This document shows, in pieces, positions 48,001 through 61,035 of a stretch of 64,000 bases of DNA; position 1 is the first letter of the stretch; each line of letters opens with the position of its first letter. The position numbers were made by a program, and so were the translations under genes. The stretch is from contig FN649751.1 in the NCBI GenBank assembly GCA_000310025.1, forward strand, positions 5,497,104 through 5,561,103, read 5' to 3'. This DNA comes from Ectocarpus siliculosus (lineage: Eukaryota; Sar; Phaeophyceae; Ectocarpales; Ectocarpaceae). A model generated the notes under the pieces. It was not told the DNA's origin. It saw nothing but the letters and a program-made list of their open reading frames with translations, and ran no database searches.

Positions 48001-51000
48001 CCCTCCCCGCGAGACGCGATCCATTCGGCGTCCCCCGACTGCCGACCCTCCTGTCTCCAGGGTACGACAAAAAAGAGGAGCACAAGGCGATGTAGGCGGG
48101 GAATCGCGATCAGTGCAACACAACAGAGCTTCTTCCCTGTCTGCGTTGAGGTGTTCGTGTTTAATGATACTGCGACAAACGCCTGTTGATTTCTTTTGCG
48201 CCCCCCGACCCTGGCAGTGTTGAGGAACAGCCTTGAGACTGGCAACATCGCTCGTCCGGAGGGGGTGAGGGTGGGTAGCATGAGAGTAAACTACTAACCC
48301 GAAACAACAAGCAACTTCCTGCCACATCTTAATCTGCAGTGGCCGCCGTCATCGTGTCAATTTCATCGCACGGAGCCGACGACCGAACGATACAGCCACT
48401 GTCACTCGTTCACGTCTCCAGGGCGTGCATTTCACTACGGCCGTCTTCTTTTTCAGGAAAAAGCACAAAACCACGCCCACCTTTTCCTCGTTGTCGAGAC
48501 CGTCGCCGTCACAGCGCATCGATTCGTACCGCTCGAGCTCCCTCTGCTCTTCAGCGAACCTGGCAACGATCGTCCCCGTTCTCGCCGCCGAGTGGCTGCC
48601 GATGACGCCGGCCAGCCACTTCTCTGGGACCAAATTTCGGCGCGACAGCACCTGTAGCCAACGCCGCGTGTACCTGTGTTTGGTCGCCAACGAAAACGTC
48701 GCCAACCGACGTAGGTAGAGCGAGTTTTGTCAGGCTCAATCACAGAAAGATGGTTGTATCCTGTTCGTGGGTGGATGTGTACCGGCAGAAAGAAGAGCTC
48801 AGGCTTGCGAAGAAGAAGAGACACCACTGAACCACATATGGAAATCGTGTGAATCGGACGTTGCTAGTTGGTCAGCGGTGACACAAGTCAGTCTCTTCCG
48901 AAACCCATCTCTGCGGGGGCAGAAAATCAAAAACGAGAACAACACCAGCGGGCCTCCAAATGCTCGCTTGTCCCTGCGGTCCATCTTCAAGCACCGGAAC
49001 ACGCAACTCGCACACACGACCCGTCCCTGGCCACCCTGTCGCCTACCGCCTACCGCAGACCGCAGACCCCCTTCGCACGACAGCAGTTCCAGAGATTGCT
49101 GACATCTAAATTGCTCGTCGTGCTGCCGCGCCCACCACAATCGTGAGAAGGGTTGACATTGTAGTGACCTTCACCTTCGTGTGACGTCGACCGCGCCGTC
49201 CTTGCCGAAGGCGACGACGTAGGACAGCCTCTTGTTCCAGCCTTGCTCGTACATAAGCGGCTTGTCGAGCTTGTTCTCGCAGGCGTCAGCATGCACCCAC
49301 GCGTTCCTGGCTGGGATCCAGATCTGCGAGACCAATAAAAAAAAAAAACACAAACATGAAAACCGCTTTTCTTACACGTACACCAGGCAAGGAGCCAGGC
49401 GCTACGTTTCGGACGGAAGCGCAATCCTCGGACACGTTCGCGCGAGCTGCATGCAATGCTGTCTCTGAAGGGCAGAGAGCGAACCTGTTTTTGGTCTTTT
49501 GGACGGGACACGCGAGAGCGTCTGCGTACGTCGTGTGCTACCAAACGAAGGTCGGGGTTTTAAACAGAGAGGCATGGAAAATCGGAATACAACCGAGAGG
49601 AAACAACGTGGAGGTCGAGCAAGAAAAAAGCATGGTCTTCACCGGATAGACTACAAGACAGTCATGTGTGGTGATCGGGGGGGGGGGGGGGAGTCGTGGT
49701 GTCATGATCGCTTACCTCGGTCCAGACGTGGTCAGTCCAGTCCCTTGCACACCTAGCCTCCAATCCGACCGCCCGGCACATGAGAGTGAAGCAGTTTGCC
49801 CACTCGCCGCATCGCCCCTACGCGCGTGCGTCGTCCAGCAGCGTCGGAAAGGGTGTTGTGTGAAGATAAACAACCGCCATCCAGCATCGTGATTTGCGTG
49901 CGTGAGACGAAACAACATCCCGAAAAACACACAGCAAAGAAAGACATGTGGATGGGATGCCAAACGAAAGTTGCTGCTGCTGCTGCCGCCGCTGCGACAA
50001 ACACACGCACAGCAGCCGACAGCATCTCAAGAGACATCTCATCGCAACACACTCCTAAGCAACACATTGCACCATCATCGTAAGACTGCTGAGAGCGCAA
50101 GTGTCGGTTGATGGATGCAGCGACTAAAAAAGCTGCTCACGTTCCGCGTCTCCAAGAGCTTGGCGGGATCGTTGTAGCGGGGGTACCGCGTTTGTGCCCC
50201 GCACTCCTTGCAAAAGTACAGCTCGACCACGGAAGCCTTGCTCGAGGCTTCCTCTGGGGTCGGGGCGCAGCCCCCTTTGCCCTGCATGCAGGCACCGCGC
50301 GCCCCGCAACCGGAACACGGAGGCTTGTTCGTCCACTTGAAGAAGTCCTTCTTGAACCAGCTGGGTGCGGCGGCGAAATCGAGGGAACAATCAGCGAGTG
50401 TGGGACACGATGTGGTTAATTTGGTGGGCGGGAAGCACATGGGGTGAGGTCTCCTTTTCAGCATGAGTATCCACGGGGACGAGGAGCTGCTTTGGGACAA
50501 AGCGGGCGTGGTACATCCACGGTTTGATGGTGGGATCGGGCGGAACAAGGGTTGACGGCAGGGAGAAGTGTCTCACAAACCGCACTTATTGTTACGTCGT
50601 GTCTGGCTTTCTACAAAAAGGCAAAAAACAAAAAAAAGGCGCTCAAGCAGGCACGTGAAAGCTTGCCCAAGCGTTCCCGCCAAAAGAGGTGAGAACAGAA
50701 ACACACTGCTGTTGTCCCCTTCACCTCAACAACGCCCGAGCCAAGCCCTCTTCCTCAGACAACCCTCCCGCGGCGGCCATCTCCGCCCCCTTCTCGACAA
50801 CGCTCCCCCCCTCAGTGGGAAGGACGGCCCGGGCCTTGGCCTGCAGCGCGCCGTCCTCGTAAGCGAGGGCACCCCTCATTCCGCTCGCGATCTGCCGCCT
50901 CATGTCGGCCATCTCGGGGTTGTCACTGTTGTTGGTGGTCGCGGGCGGCAGCCCTCTGGCGGCGTAGTAAACCTTGTCGGCGGCGCCGGCGGCAGCGGCT

Positions 51001-54000
51001 TCGGCGGCTACCGCGGCCGGGGAGCCCGGCGGGAGCACCTCGGCTCCTGCGTCTGCGCGGCCGGAGAAGAGGTCGGAGCCGTAGCCCTTCCCGCACGCTT
51101 CCTTGGACTGGCACACGAACGCTGCGGCTGTTGAGATGGCGGCGCTGGGCCCGGCCTGGGGGGGAGAGAGAGAGAGTTAGTTGGACGCGCCAAGATGTCG
51201 TCGTCGGGTGTTGACGAGGTGGTGCGGTGGTACGGTGAGAATGAGAAAGTGAAACACCGCAAACACCCGAACCGCTCGCTGTCGCACATGAACTGCTCGC
51301 TGTCACGAAGGGCCGCCTACGTTGCTGACAAGAATCGTCGTCCGCAACACCCCTCATTAGCATATTGTAGGCCCCGGGTCACAGCCTGCTGGGAGATCTA
51401 AAAAAAGGTGCGGCACGCGCAAAATGACACCCCGCCGAAAGAACGAACGGCTGGCACGGGATCCCCCCAGCGCCCCCATGATTCACCGTCGCTGTTCGCA
51501 TATCTCAGGCCGGCTAAGGGTTGAAACCGTCACCAAAACTCACGGCGGTTACGGGACAAACGTGCACATTGAAAACTCACCCTTCCGGGAACAAAGCAGT
51601 TCTCCGCACAGGCCTTGCAGACAAGGAGGATCGCCTCTGGCCCGGCCTTCTTCTTCTGGAGGGGGCTGAGGTCCCCCTCGGGCAGGAGGGTCTCTTCGCG
51701 GATGACGTACGCCGGCTGGATCACGGGCCTCCCCCCGAAGAACCTTGCGGACGTGAGAGAGCGAGGGCGGGAGGAGAAAGCACAGCTAATGGGATGCTGC
51801 TTGGTCGAGGCACGGCGGCACGGGGACCAGATCACGGCGTCAGCGGACACGGCAAAAACATGACCGACCCAAGCCAACTTCTCTCTTCTCCTTCATTGCA
51901 GCATGCCCAGCGTACACTCACCCGTAGAACCTGCGGCTCAAGACCGGTGCCCGTCGCCGTCGTCACTCACGTTCGGGAGCAGCATCCCTCCCAGTCGACC
52001 TTAGACGCGGCGGTTGCCCCCGCCGCTGTCCCTGCCGAGGCCCGGCCCCCGCTCGCTCCTCCTCGTGCAGCCTTGGAGCGTTTCGAGACTCGTATGACGG
52101 GGTAGTTGCCGTACACCCCGCCCCCCGTCTTCCGCAGCGCGGCCGTGAGGTCGGCGTCGCTGTCTATGGGGGTGTTGGAGTTCCCCGCGGCGAGGCTTTG
52201 CTCCTCGGCCTCGATGTCGGTTAAAGAGAGCACCTGGTCGTGAGGCCAGGGGCGGCAGGTTGCCAACAGCGGCGGCGGCGGCGGCGGCTCGGTTTATGAT
52301 GGAAATCAAGCTACATACCCGCATAGACGATCCCTCCAGAGCAAGCGTTAAGACAGCGGAAGGCTGACCAGACATACTGGAAGGAAAAACACTGCTGTGG
52401 TGCATGCTCGAGATGGATCATCGAAGGGCTGGCCTGGCTTTCACGACGAGCAATCGGACCGCTGCTATCCACCGCCGCACAGCGGTGTCCCTTCTACCGT
52501 CCGCGCGAATGGCCTTCGCCCCGTGATGCCCTAGCGGTAAACACAGAGATTGCAGCAGCCTATGTGCGCTTAGGGCTATGGCCGGGCGTGGTAAGGCCGT
52601 GCGCGGCAGAGAGTACTCGCAGACATGACAAAGGCCAGGACGACGGTCAAGGAGGGTGTCGGAACGTCTATCCGACCAGCCGGACGACGCACCTGAAACT
52701 TGAAGATTTCTAGCCCCTCGGCCGCGTGCACCTCTACGTCGGTCTCTTGCGCCACCAGGATGAAGCCCTCGCCGCTCTCCCTGGGTTTCTCTCGCTCGAA
52801 GCGGAGCTTGACCATGACGGGACCCCCCGCGGAGCTGAGCACAGTTTTTACCAGTCGCGCGCAGCATGGGGGAGACGAGTATTATAGTTGTCTCAACAAT
52901 ATGCCAAGGGATAGGCCTGCTCAGGCGGCTAGTACTTTTGTAGACTCAGGCCTCCATCAACATGGTTACCGCCGCATCGAGGCGTTTGCATGGAACACTC
53001 GCCGTATGTAGGTCCACCATGTGGATACGCGTAGAAGAGCAAGAGCATCGGTCGCTGAGAAATGATTCCTTAGCCGCAAGCGAGAACAAGAATCGGTCTG
53101 CCAATCGGTAAGCTCAATCGAGAGTTCACAAGCAACGTTGCACAACTACCATTGCTGTGCGCGCATAGCTCCACAAGCAGGGGTCATCCCTCCGATTGAA
53201 CGAAATTTGTAAGTCTCCTGGACAAGCAAAAATTTTCCTCCTCTCCTTTTCGCGAAGGTTGAGGGTGGCATCCTATCGATGCACGCATTCCATTGGACGT
53301 GAAACTGTGGATACGTCATCGTGATACAAGAGGCAAGGACCAAATTGCAGGGCCAAAAGCGCGGAGAAAACCAACACCACAAGCAACCTTATGGCCGGAT
53401 ATATTTCAAACGCTACCACACCTTGCGGCCGCCTGGTGTTGATTCGCTTTCTGCTCTACTTGAGCGATGTTCGCCCCGCGGCACTCGTCGACCTTTGCTC
53501 CGCCGACGTAGAAGTGGAAGGTGGGGAAGGACCGCACCCCCGACGCGATGATGGCGTCTCGGCTGTTGTGTTCGTACACCTGAGAAAGATAAAAGCCCCC
53601 GTACGGCAAAAATGCTGATGGTTGGATATAAGGACACCACGATGACATATTGTAGGCCGCAGAAAGTAGCAGGCGAATCTGTACGAAGACCATAAAGATA
53701 GCGGCAGGAATCTGGCCGTTCGACCTTGGTCGAAGTATACACGACCGTGCTCTCTGAGGGGGTGATTCCTTGGTCTAGTGAGAGTATCATGCGCTCCAAA
53801 CGAGAGTGCATGAAGGTTGGATGGGACCACAACGAGGTGCAAGCCCGATTAGAAGCAGCGGGGATTTGAAAAAAGTGGTACAACACATATTGTTCGGTAT
53901 GTCGAAGGCGTAGCTTCTCCCGCACCTTGACAAACTCCACCTCCGGCATCCTCCTCGCCAGGGCTTCATACTGAGGAGCAATCCGCCGGCACGGTCCACA

Positions 54001-54093
54001 CCAAGTCGCGGTGAATTGCGTCACCAATAGCTTCCCCTCGGCTCTCCGTGAAAGCTGGTAGAACTCTGCGCTCGACACCTCTCTCACCGACAT
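45068..54093 (-). CDS. PNG1: Peptide:N-glycanase with thioredoxin, UBL-like, ILEI-like, jacalin-like and PUB domains
   Basis: Thirteen exons in consistent phase: 54093-53926, 53579-53422, 52834-52693, 52233-51971, 51743-51581, 51155-50725, 50360-50141, 49817-49716, 49323-49175, 48673-48481, 48050-46990, 46365-46131 and 45778-45068 (1331 residues). Domains: thioredoxin 1-108 with WCGPC at 31-35; UBL-like about 115-180 ([20 protein letters not shown]); catalytic core about 405-690. The core has a zinc site CSGC (457/460) and CKEC (492/495), and triad Cys518 (GRCGEW), His545 (DHVWTE) and Asp562 (HADACE). GRQSGDAEW closes it. An ILEI/FAM3-like segment lies near 735-860 ([15 protein letters not shown]), a jacalin-like lectin fold about 1040-1162 ([28 protein letters not shown]) and PUB about 1233-1325 ([20 protein letters not shown]). 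The enzyme removes N-glycans from misfolded proteins exported from the ER. An earlier in-frame start at 54177 is possible. Confidence 0.9.
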
Positions 54094-54099
54094 ATTATT

Positions 54100-55395
54100 G
54101 CTGCCGATTATGTTTGATGTGTAGCATGTAGCATGGGGAGGAAGGCAAGGTCGATTTCGTTTTTCGAAAGTAAACATAATCTCACAGAAAGATTACCCAT
54201 TCGAGATATAACCACTGCAGTCGAAAGGGATGTGCCGAAGTCTTTGTGGATGGAAACCGGCTGGAAACTGGGCTTATTTTGAGTTTGTTTAAGCCTGTGT
54301 ATACCCTGAATTGTACATATCAGTTATACCAGCTGGTGCTAAGAACAAAAGCATCTGTATTTACGTAGGTGGACACATTCAATATAAACTCATCCCTGTA
54401 GTTGTCTACTGGGTCAACGACAGAATTATCGGGGAGAAGCTCTCCGTTATGTCGTGTGTTACAGTGTGGCCTTCACAGCTTCACAGGGAACACGGCGCAG
54501 TGTCGTTGGACAGCTTGCTGGTTTATTTACTTCGTATAATTTCTGTTTGAATCTGCATTTAATTTCGTCTCGTGCTTTTTAAGTCTTCTGGAGAGGAATG
54601 TCCTTCGTCTGTGCTGCTGTAAAAAGGACTCGAGCTGACCGCACGCATCATGTGACCTTGTACCTTGGATTGCATAAGATACCACACCCCCTGGACCGAT
54701 ATTCTCGGATAGGTTTTCCACGACCAACGCTAACTCCACTATTTTCGGTACCATCATTGTTTGTGCTGCAGCAGCAGTGGCACTGGGCTTTGAATATCGG
54801 TGCAAGGGTGGTATCTTACGCAATCTATTGACCGTAACCCTGTTTGTCGATCGACAGCAGTCTTGGAAGCACTTCTTTGCAGACAGGTTGTCCCAGACCG
54901 TCTCACACAACAAAACCCTAGCCACAAGAACGAATCGGCACCAGCATGAGGCATATTGCGCGCTTGTCCGCGCTGCATCCTGGTAACCACACCACCCTTT
55001 GAGCACAAGGGTCTGGTCCATGCCTAAAAGTCTCGAGTCCTGATGATCCAACAAACACATCGTCCTTGCTCTACATGTAGCTGCATGCAACGAAGCCTAC
55101 ACTACACTTGGGACTCACTCGTTTCACGATCAACTCAAGCGCTGTTTTGGCGGTGTTTTGGTGTGCACCCCAGCGAAGAGGGAAGAGAGGGCTTCTGAGC
55201 TTCTGAGGAGTTCGACGCGCTGTCCCGCTGTCATCACGTCCCGCGCGGATGATGTCATCCCGCCGCTGACCTCGCCGAATCGTTATCTCGCCGCGTTTTT
55301 TCTCCGCCTCCGCCTTCCGCCATAATCACCCCGCCTGCTCCGCCGCCCCCAACCAACACACCACGAGCCCTTCTCCACCCTTTTGTCTATCGCGG
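54100..55395. promoter_or_regulatory. Divergent intergenic region between PNGase and the PAF-acetylhydrolase-like gene
   Basis: The PNGase start (minus) and the next plus-strand gene point away from each other, so both promoters should lie in this 1.3 kb. A MITE copy occupies its middle. I see no unmistakable TATA box or initiator. Confidence 0.35.
54669..54824. mobile_element. MITE-like element, copy C
   Basis: The ends ATTGCATAAGATACCACACC (then CCCTGGACCGAT) and GGTGGTATCTTACGCAAT are inverted repeats. It is the shortest of the three copies (about 156 bp) and lies between two divergent genes. Confidence 0.8.
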
Positions 55396-55401
55396 CTTGT
55401 C

Positions 55402-55527
55402 ATGTGCCTTCACGGGATTAAGGATGACTTTGCTGCCTCCCCGCCGTGGAACCTTTGCAAGCTCTCGCCAAGAAAGTGCCCCCCAATATGGAAGTGCATG
55501 CTGTGGAGCCCTCTTGAAATCCTCCTG
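55402..55527 (+). CDS. Candidate first exon of the plus-strand lipase gene
   Basis: ATG opens 42 codons (MCLHGIKDDFAASPPWNLCK and on to LEILL) ending at a good donor, CTCCTG|GTGAGC, in phase 0. The next recognised exon (56592) needs phase 1, so at least one exon between them is missing or this ORF is unrelated. Confidence 0.3.
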
Positions 55528-56367
55528 GTGAGCGAACTTACATGTAGTTTTTTGCTGGCCTGACGCTCAACAATGCCGCCGCTGCTGTGTGTTTGCCACT
55601 ACCCTGCTGTGCTATACGCGGCAGCAGTGTGTTTGGAGGCTGGCTGGGCGTGCATGCTCGCCTTGGGTGTACTTCTGTAAGCACTGCCATCATCGTGCTC
55701 TCTCTCTTGCCCATCGTGTCATGAATGTCTCCGCACGATGGATGACGACAGGTATCGACGACGATCGCTCTGGGCTTCGCAGCAGCGGCGGCCTTACCAA
55801 CGAGACTTGACATACCCGTTCCTGGAAGCATGGCTGCGTTGACACAAGGTTTGTTCTGCGGTATCGATTTTCCATGCAAGGTTTGTTCTGTGGTACGTGA
55901 ACAGCTCCGGTTTTTCGCCGTGCACTGCCGGTTGCTGTTGTTCGCCATCATCCCCGCGTGTACCGTCGCCGACAGCAGTAAATTCGCTCCTGATACTTGT
56001 AGCAGGAAGGAAGCGCCGTTGTAGTTGTCGGTTGGCGAGCCCTACATTTGAGTTTGGGTGCTGCAATGATCACGTACAGTGATCCCGGCGACTGCGGCAA
56101 TGGGCAATGGTGTTCACGCAGAGCACTATTGTACATGCCATGTGCTAGATACCGATTGGATACCGAACCGGCACAACAGATCACCTGCCCAATCAGCGTA
56201 AACAACGCTCTAAACGGGTCTCCGTTCGGTCGAAGAGAGCATGGACCGGAGTTCGCTCCTGCCAAAACTGGCGCAGCATATGCTGCTTTCATATCCGATG
56301 CTCTGCAATCAACCGTGCTGCAGTCACCCGCCCGCGTGCAAAGGATCTGCAAGTAGAGATGCATGCA

Positions 56368-56372
<5 letters not shown>

Positions 56373-56404
<32 letters not shown>
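56373..56404. repeat. (CT)n microsatellite
   Basis: Sixteen CT units or so, upstream of the 56592 exon and followed by a pyrimidine-rich stretch. Confidence 0.9.
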
Positions 56405-56406
<2 letters not shown>

Positions 56407-56591
56407 CCTTGCTCTCTCGTTTTCTTAGGCCTGGCGGTGGAAGCCGCCGCAACCCCTTGTAGTACAATACAGTCCAGTTGGTTTAACAGGTTTGCTTGGA
56501 CTTGCATGACGCTGTGCGCAGCGCGATACCAAAGCGGCCAAGCTAACGTATACCACATACTTGTATCATGCGGTGCTCCTTGCGTGCCCAG

Positions 56592-59500
56592 GTGTGCTGA
56601 CCCTACTCCACGTCCTGGTAGAAGGCCCGAGGTAAGTACTGTAGAGCGTCGGGTTGGTGTTGACTCACAACTGCTGTGCACGATTTGTTGTTGCGGTGCA
56701 GAATATCCACCATCCCGGTCACCGTTTTTGAGGGCTTTGATGGAGAAGAACGACTAACAGTAGCAGCAGCTGTGACATGTGTACCTCGGCAGTAACACTT
56801 CTGAGGTGGTTCACGTTTTTGATGGTTGTTCAGCGGTCAACACCGAATTGGCATCTGGAGCGAGCCGTCGGCACCTTATAATTACCCACAGCCGTATCAA
56901 ATACGACCGTTGTGGGGCAATGAAGAGCCAATGGGCCACAAGCAATGGAGTGCTGCTGCAGGCCGATCATACGAAAAAAGCACTTTATACGAAAAGCATG
57001 GATGTTTAGCTGCGCAGCAACGACCATGCTGCGATGGTATCCGATACACAACAACCGAAAACTCTGATCTCTTCTACCCGGAGAGCTCCCGACGCTTGCC
57101 TGAAAGTCTGCCGCATCATTCAATAGGGTATGGGAATAGGCAATAAGCATCGCCGCCGCAGTGTATTCCGTCGACCCGGTCTACTATGAGATACTGATCT
57201 TGGCTCGTTGGCGACTATTGAACCTTCCTCGATTCCAGGCTGCAGGTCCTTCCTGTCTACCTACCGACGGTGCTTCTTGCCGTTGGCGCTGCGACCGGAG
57301 GGTTCGGCGACTCGGCGGGTCTGCTGGCGGCGATGGGGGTCGCCACCCTGGGGCTAGCGTCATGTTCGCTTCTCCTGTGAGTACCGCAGTTCCTCGCACT
57401 CAACTGCTGTTTTCCAAAGTTTCCCGACCTACCCTCGTGTACTTATGCGAAACGCCCCTTGTCCGAATACTTAACCCGTACGTGACTGGGTTAATTTGAT
57501 TTTTTTTTTTTTTCCCACAACTGGCTCTCTGCGGTCAAAGATCTTCCAAGCATGCGTGTACACCCGTAAATCACGGCGGCAAGGATGGTGCAGCAGTGGG
57601 TCCATGTGTGGGGCTCACAGGGATGGGGACGCGGTATATGTAAGGGTGACGAACAGGAGTACAGTAGTACTACTGTTGTACAGCAGTAGCAGCTATGCGG
57701 AGAGAAATAGACTGCTGTACAGCAGCAGTAGTTTCTGAGCAGGTGTGCATGTCCGTCTCCGACAGCAACCATCCGCACAGAGGATGTACCTGTGCAAGCA
57801 ATACCTGTTGGCACATCTTCTCCACCTCATCCTTGGACAGAGCATACGGCAAGCGCAAATGCTAGCGGCGCTAGATGCGAAGACGCTGACGGGAAACCGC
57901 CTCACAGAAGCGCCAGATCGACAAAAAAACGGCCCGCTCATCAGAGAATCGAGACCATCATCCACTATCGCACAAATTGCATAAAAATCGTGATAAATTT
58001 AACTATTCTGTACTACAAATAGAGAGCTGTGATCGGAGCTGTAGTCCCGAAAACCTTTGCCTTTGAGCGAAATTTTGCATACAGCAGACGAACCACCCTT
58101 CACTCCCAATATTGGGAACCACACGCACCGCAATCACAACAACATCAAGCACCGAGGCAGTACGTTAGCATCGGCTCCGGTGTGCGCTTTCTCTGCTCTC
58201 CCACGCGGATGCGGCACCGGTTTGATCACATGTTCAGGGTGCTGTATGTACCCTCCAGTGGTGGTATTTTGCGTTTGAATCTTGGACAGCCGGTAGGCAG
58301 TAGATTGGATCTGGAAAGGATATCTGCCCCACGTCAGAGAGATTAGGCATGGGTGAATAGTATTGTACTATGTGAGTCCTGTGCGCATTGCTGATAAGCG
58401 TGCTTTTGGGGTGGGCTGCCTGTGTCTTCCTGCTGGTCTCTATGTATGTTTTTTGCTCTTAGCCGAGGCACAACGGCGATCTTTCGGCACGCAAAGTGAT
58501 CGGAGCTGAGAACGGAGCTGAATCGGCCTTGTAGTCACATAAGGGTTAACGCGCGGTACCCCGATAGCTTGACAGGAAGAGAGACATCAGCATCTTGTGT
58601 TGTCGAGGGTTTTCTGAAGACACATGTTTTAGTATTGGTTCTCCTACCCGTACCGTAGAGCAACCGAGTGTGGAAAGCCAGTCCAGGAAGGTATGATGTG
58701 GTTGGATCGTGTACAGTAGGTATGATGCATCATACAAGAGAACCGTGGTGCGATCCTCAACACGTTGAGCAGTTTTTGCACGCCCTCCCTCACGCCACGG
58801 ACGAATCTCCTCTGTATTTTTCTGACACGGTTTGTTGACAGCACGAGTGACAGCCAGGCTCGCCACTGACTGTAGCCCTGCTCACTATCGACCATCACGC
58901 ACAGGTGCTACCATTTGCCTCGGGTACTACCTGTTGGCGGGCGCGGGCCTTACGCTGTGGGGATTGCGACTGAGCACATCCGCACACCTGTAGCCGCCGC
59001 CGGGGACAACGCCAAGTCTTCTCCGAGCGAAGAGGAGCTGTGGCCTCTGGAGCTCATGGCTCAGGTAATTTACCCTCTCATGAAAAGCATGCTGGCGCTG
59101 CTGTTTGGCTTGGTTTGCAAAGAAAGCCGCTGTCAGCTCTCGTTCGAAACATACAATGATCCACGCTCTATTCCACGCGCCAAATTTTGCGCCATATTCT
59201 GCTACCACTGCTGTTGTGGGGTTGACGTGCCTGATACTATTCACTTTTTAGCGACCATGCGACCGGTCCGGCCCAGGTGTTCTATCCGGTGGAGAAATCT
59301 TGCGTGGCAAAGCTCCCCTGGTTCCCGTCCAGCATCAAGCGATTCCGTCGGTCGCTCTGTCCTGCCACAGGAGAGGCTAACCGATGGCCTTTCGGCCTGA
59401 CTCAGGTATCTCCCCTTTTGACCCGACCTCTCAAGCGAACGCCTGGCATTCCGTGGGGAGACTTGCGAATTGCCGCGGTTGTCTCGCTTCGTCTTAACGC

Positions 59501-60983
59501 GGGTGCTGCTGTTGAGCCGGCTTGCCGTGTCTCGTTGGACAACTTTGCTACTGTGTAATGATGCGAGCTTCCCCGTACCAACAGGGGTGTACTCCGGTTA
59601 GAATCTGCCCAACGTATAGTGTAGCCCCTCCCCCTCCCCCCTCAGACCTACATTTCGTCACACACTCTCCTGCCCCCCTCTCGAAACGGACACAGATGGG
59701 CGTGATTGGGGCGAGCATAATTCTGGGGTTGGAGGGGTCCCTTCTGTCGGACAGCGCCCCTTCCCTGGGAGACCTGCTGCGGTCGGCGCCGTCGTGGTCG
59801 TCCCTCGCTGGTAGCGCACAGGCGTGGACGGTTTCGGCGGCGGCGGCTTTGTGCTTGGTATGCCTGGTGTCCGACTTGCGCACGGGGCTTTCTCGCTCGG
59901 CGTACCAGACCAGGTGCGCCGCGAAGCGCCCGAGGATAACATGCAATGCTGAGACAATTCCGTGGTACCTAGAGAGCTCTCCGGGACGAGTGCCACCACC
60001 TCTAGGTGTTCTTCACATGGCGTCGCTCGTGCAATGGTGTTTTCGAGAGCAGCTGCCGGCGTGGTGTGTTTCGCGCGTTCAACCGCAGGTGGCGTTTTGG
60101 TTGCTGCGGTTTACCCGAAACACAACGTAAGACCTGCTCGAAATGTTGATGCCGGTGCTGTACTGCTGGTGGTGGTCCCAGGTATCTCGACAGAGAGCAG
60201 GCCAGGTGCATCGCCAAGTTTTCCAAGATGCCGGGCTTTTTCACGGAACACCTATGCGGCTTCTACGGGCCCGGCTTCGAATCCGGTGAGCCCGTACAGC
60301 AGAAGGGTACTCACAGCCGTAGCGAGACCTGCCCCGGGCCGCGAATCGATCCGTTTAGGAGGACATGGTTGGATTTCCGACAAAGAGCTAGGACACGAAC
60401 CGCACGCTCTCGGTTATTGCTGAGCACTTCATCAAACTTAGGGAGTACGCACCGCAACAGACGCACGGGATTTTTCTACAGCCAGTTGTATCGCTTGGTC
60501 GGAAGAATTTTTCTTCCGGGTACAGCGTGAAGTAAGCATCAGACGTGTGCGCCCGTCGGGTTCGTGACTTTTGAGCTACGTGATAAATAGCGTAAACGGG
60601 ATGACTCGATGTCAACTGTCCTTGACCTTGTGTGAGAGGTACGCTTCCACTTTATGGCACTGACACTCGATACGCCATGCGGCGTGATCGACTTGGTTCG
60701 GTGGTTGTTCGAAAGTCCACCATTATCTCTGCGTGAATCTACGTTTTCTCTTGTCTTCTGTCGCCCCTCGTGCTTAACTTCTCCCCTTTGGCACTGCTAC
60801 TAGGACACTTTCACGCCCCAGGCGTGCCGTGCTTTCCGGCAGCCCCGGTCGCCCGGGGTGAGGCCAAGCGGCCGATGGTGATCTTTTCGCACGGGCTCGG
60901 CGGGAACCGCTCCATGTACGCCGAACACGGCGCAGCGTATGCCGCCCAAGTGAGTGGCGAGGATTGGGCTGGTGCAGCGCTAC

Positions 60984-61035
<52 letters not shown>

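Noticed and set aside
53422-54093. Stand-alone thioredoxin gene
   Set aside because: The second thioredoxin exon ends in phase 2 at a donor and joins in phase to the UBL-like exon of the PNGase; no stop codon ends a separate gene.
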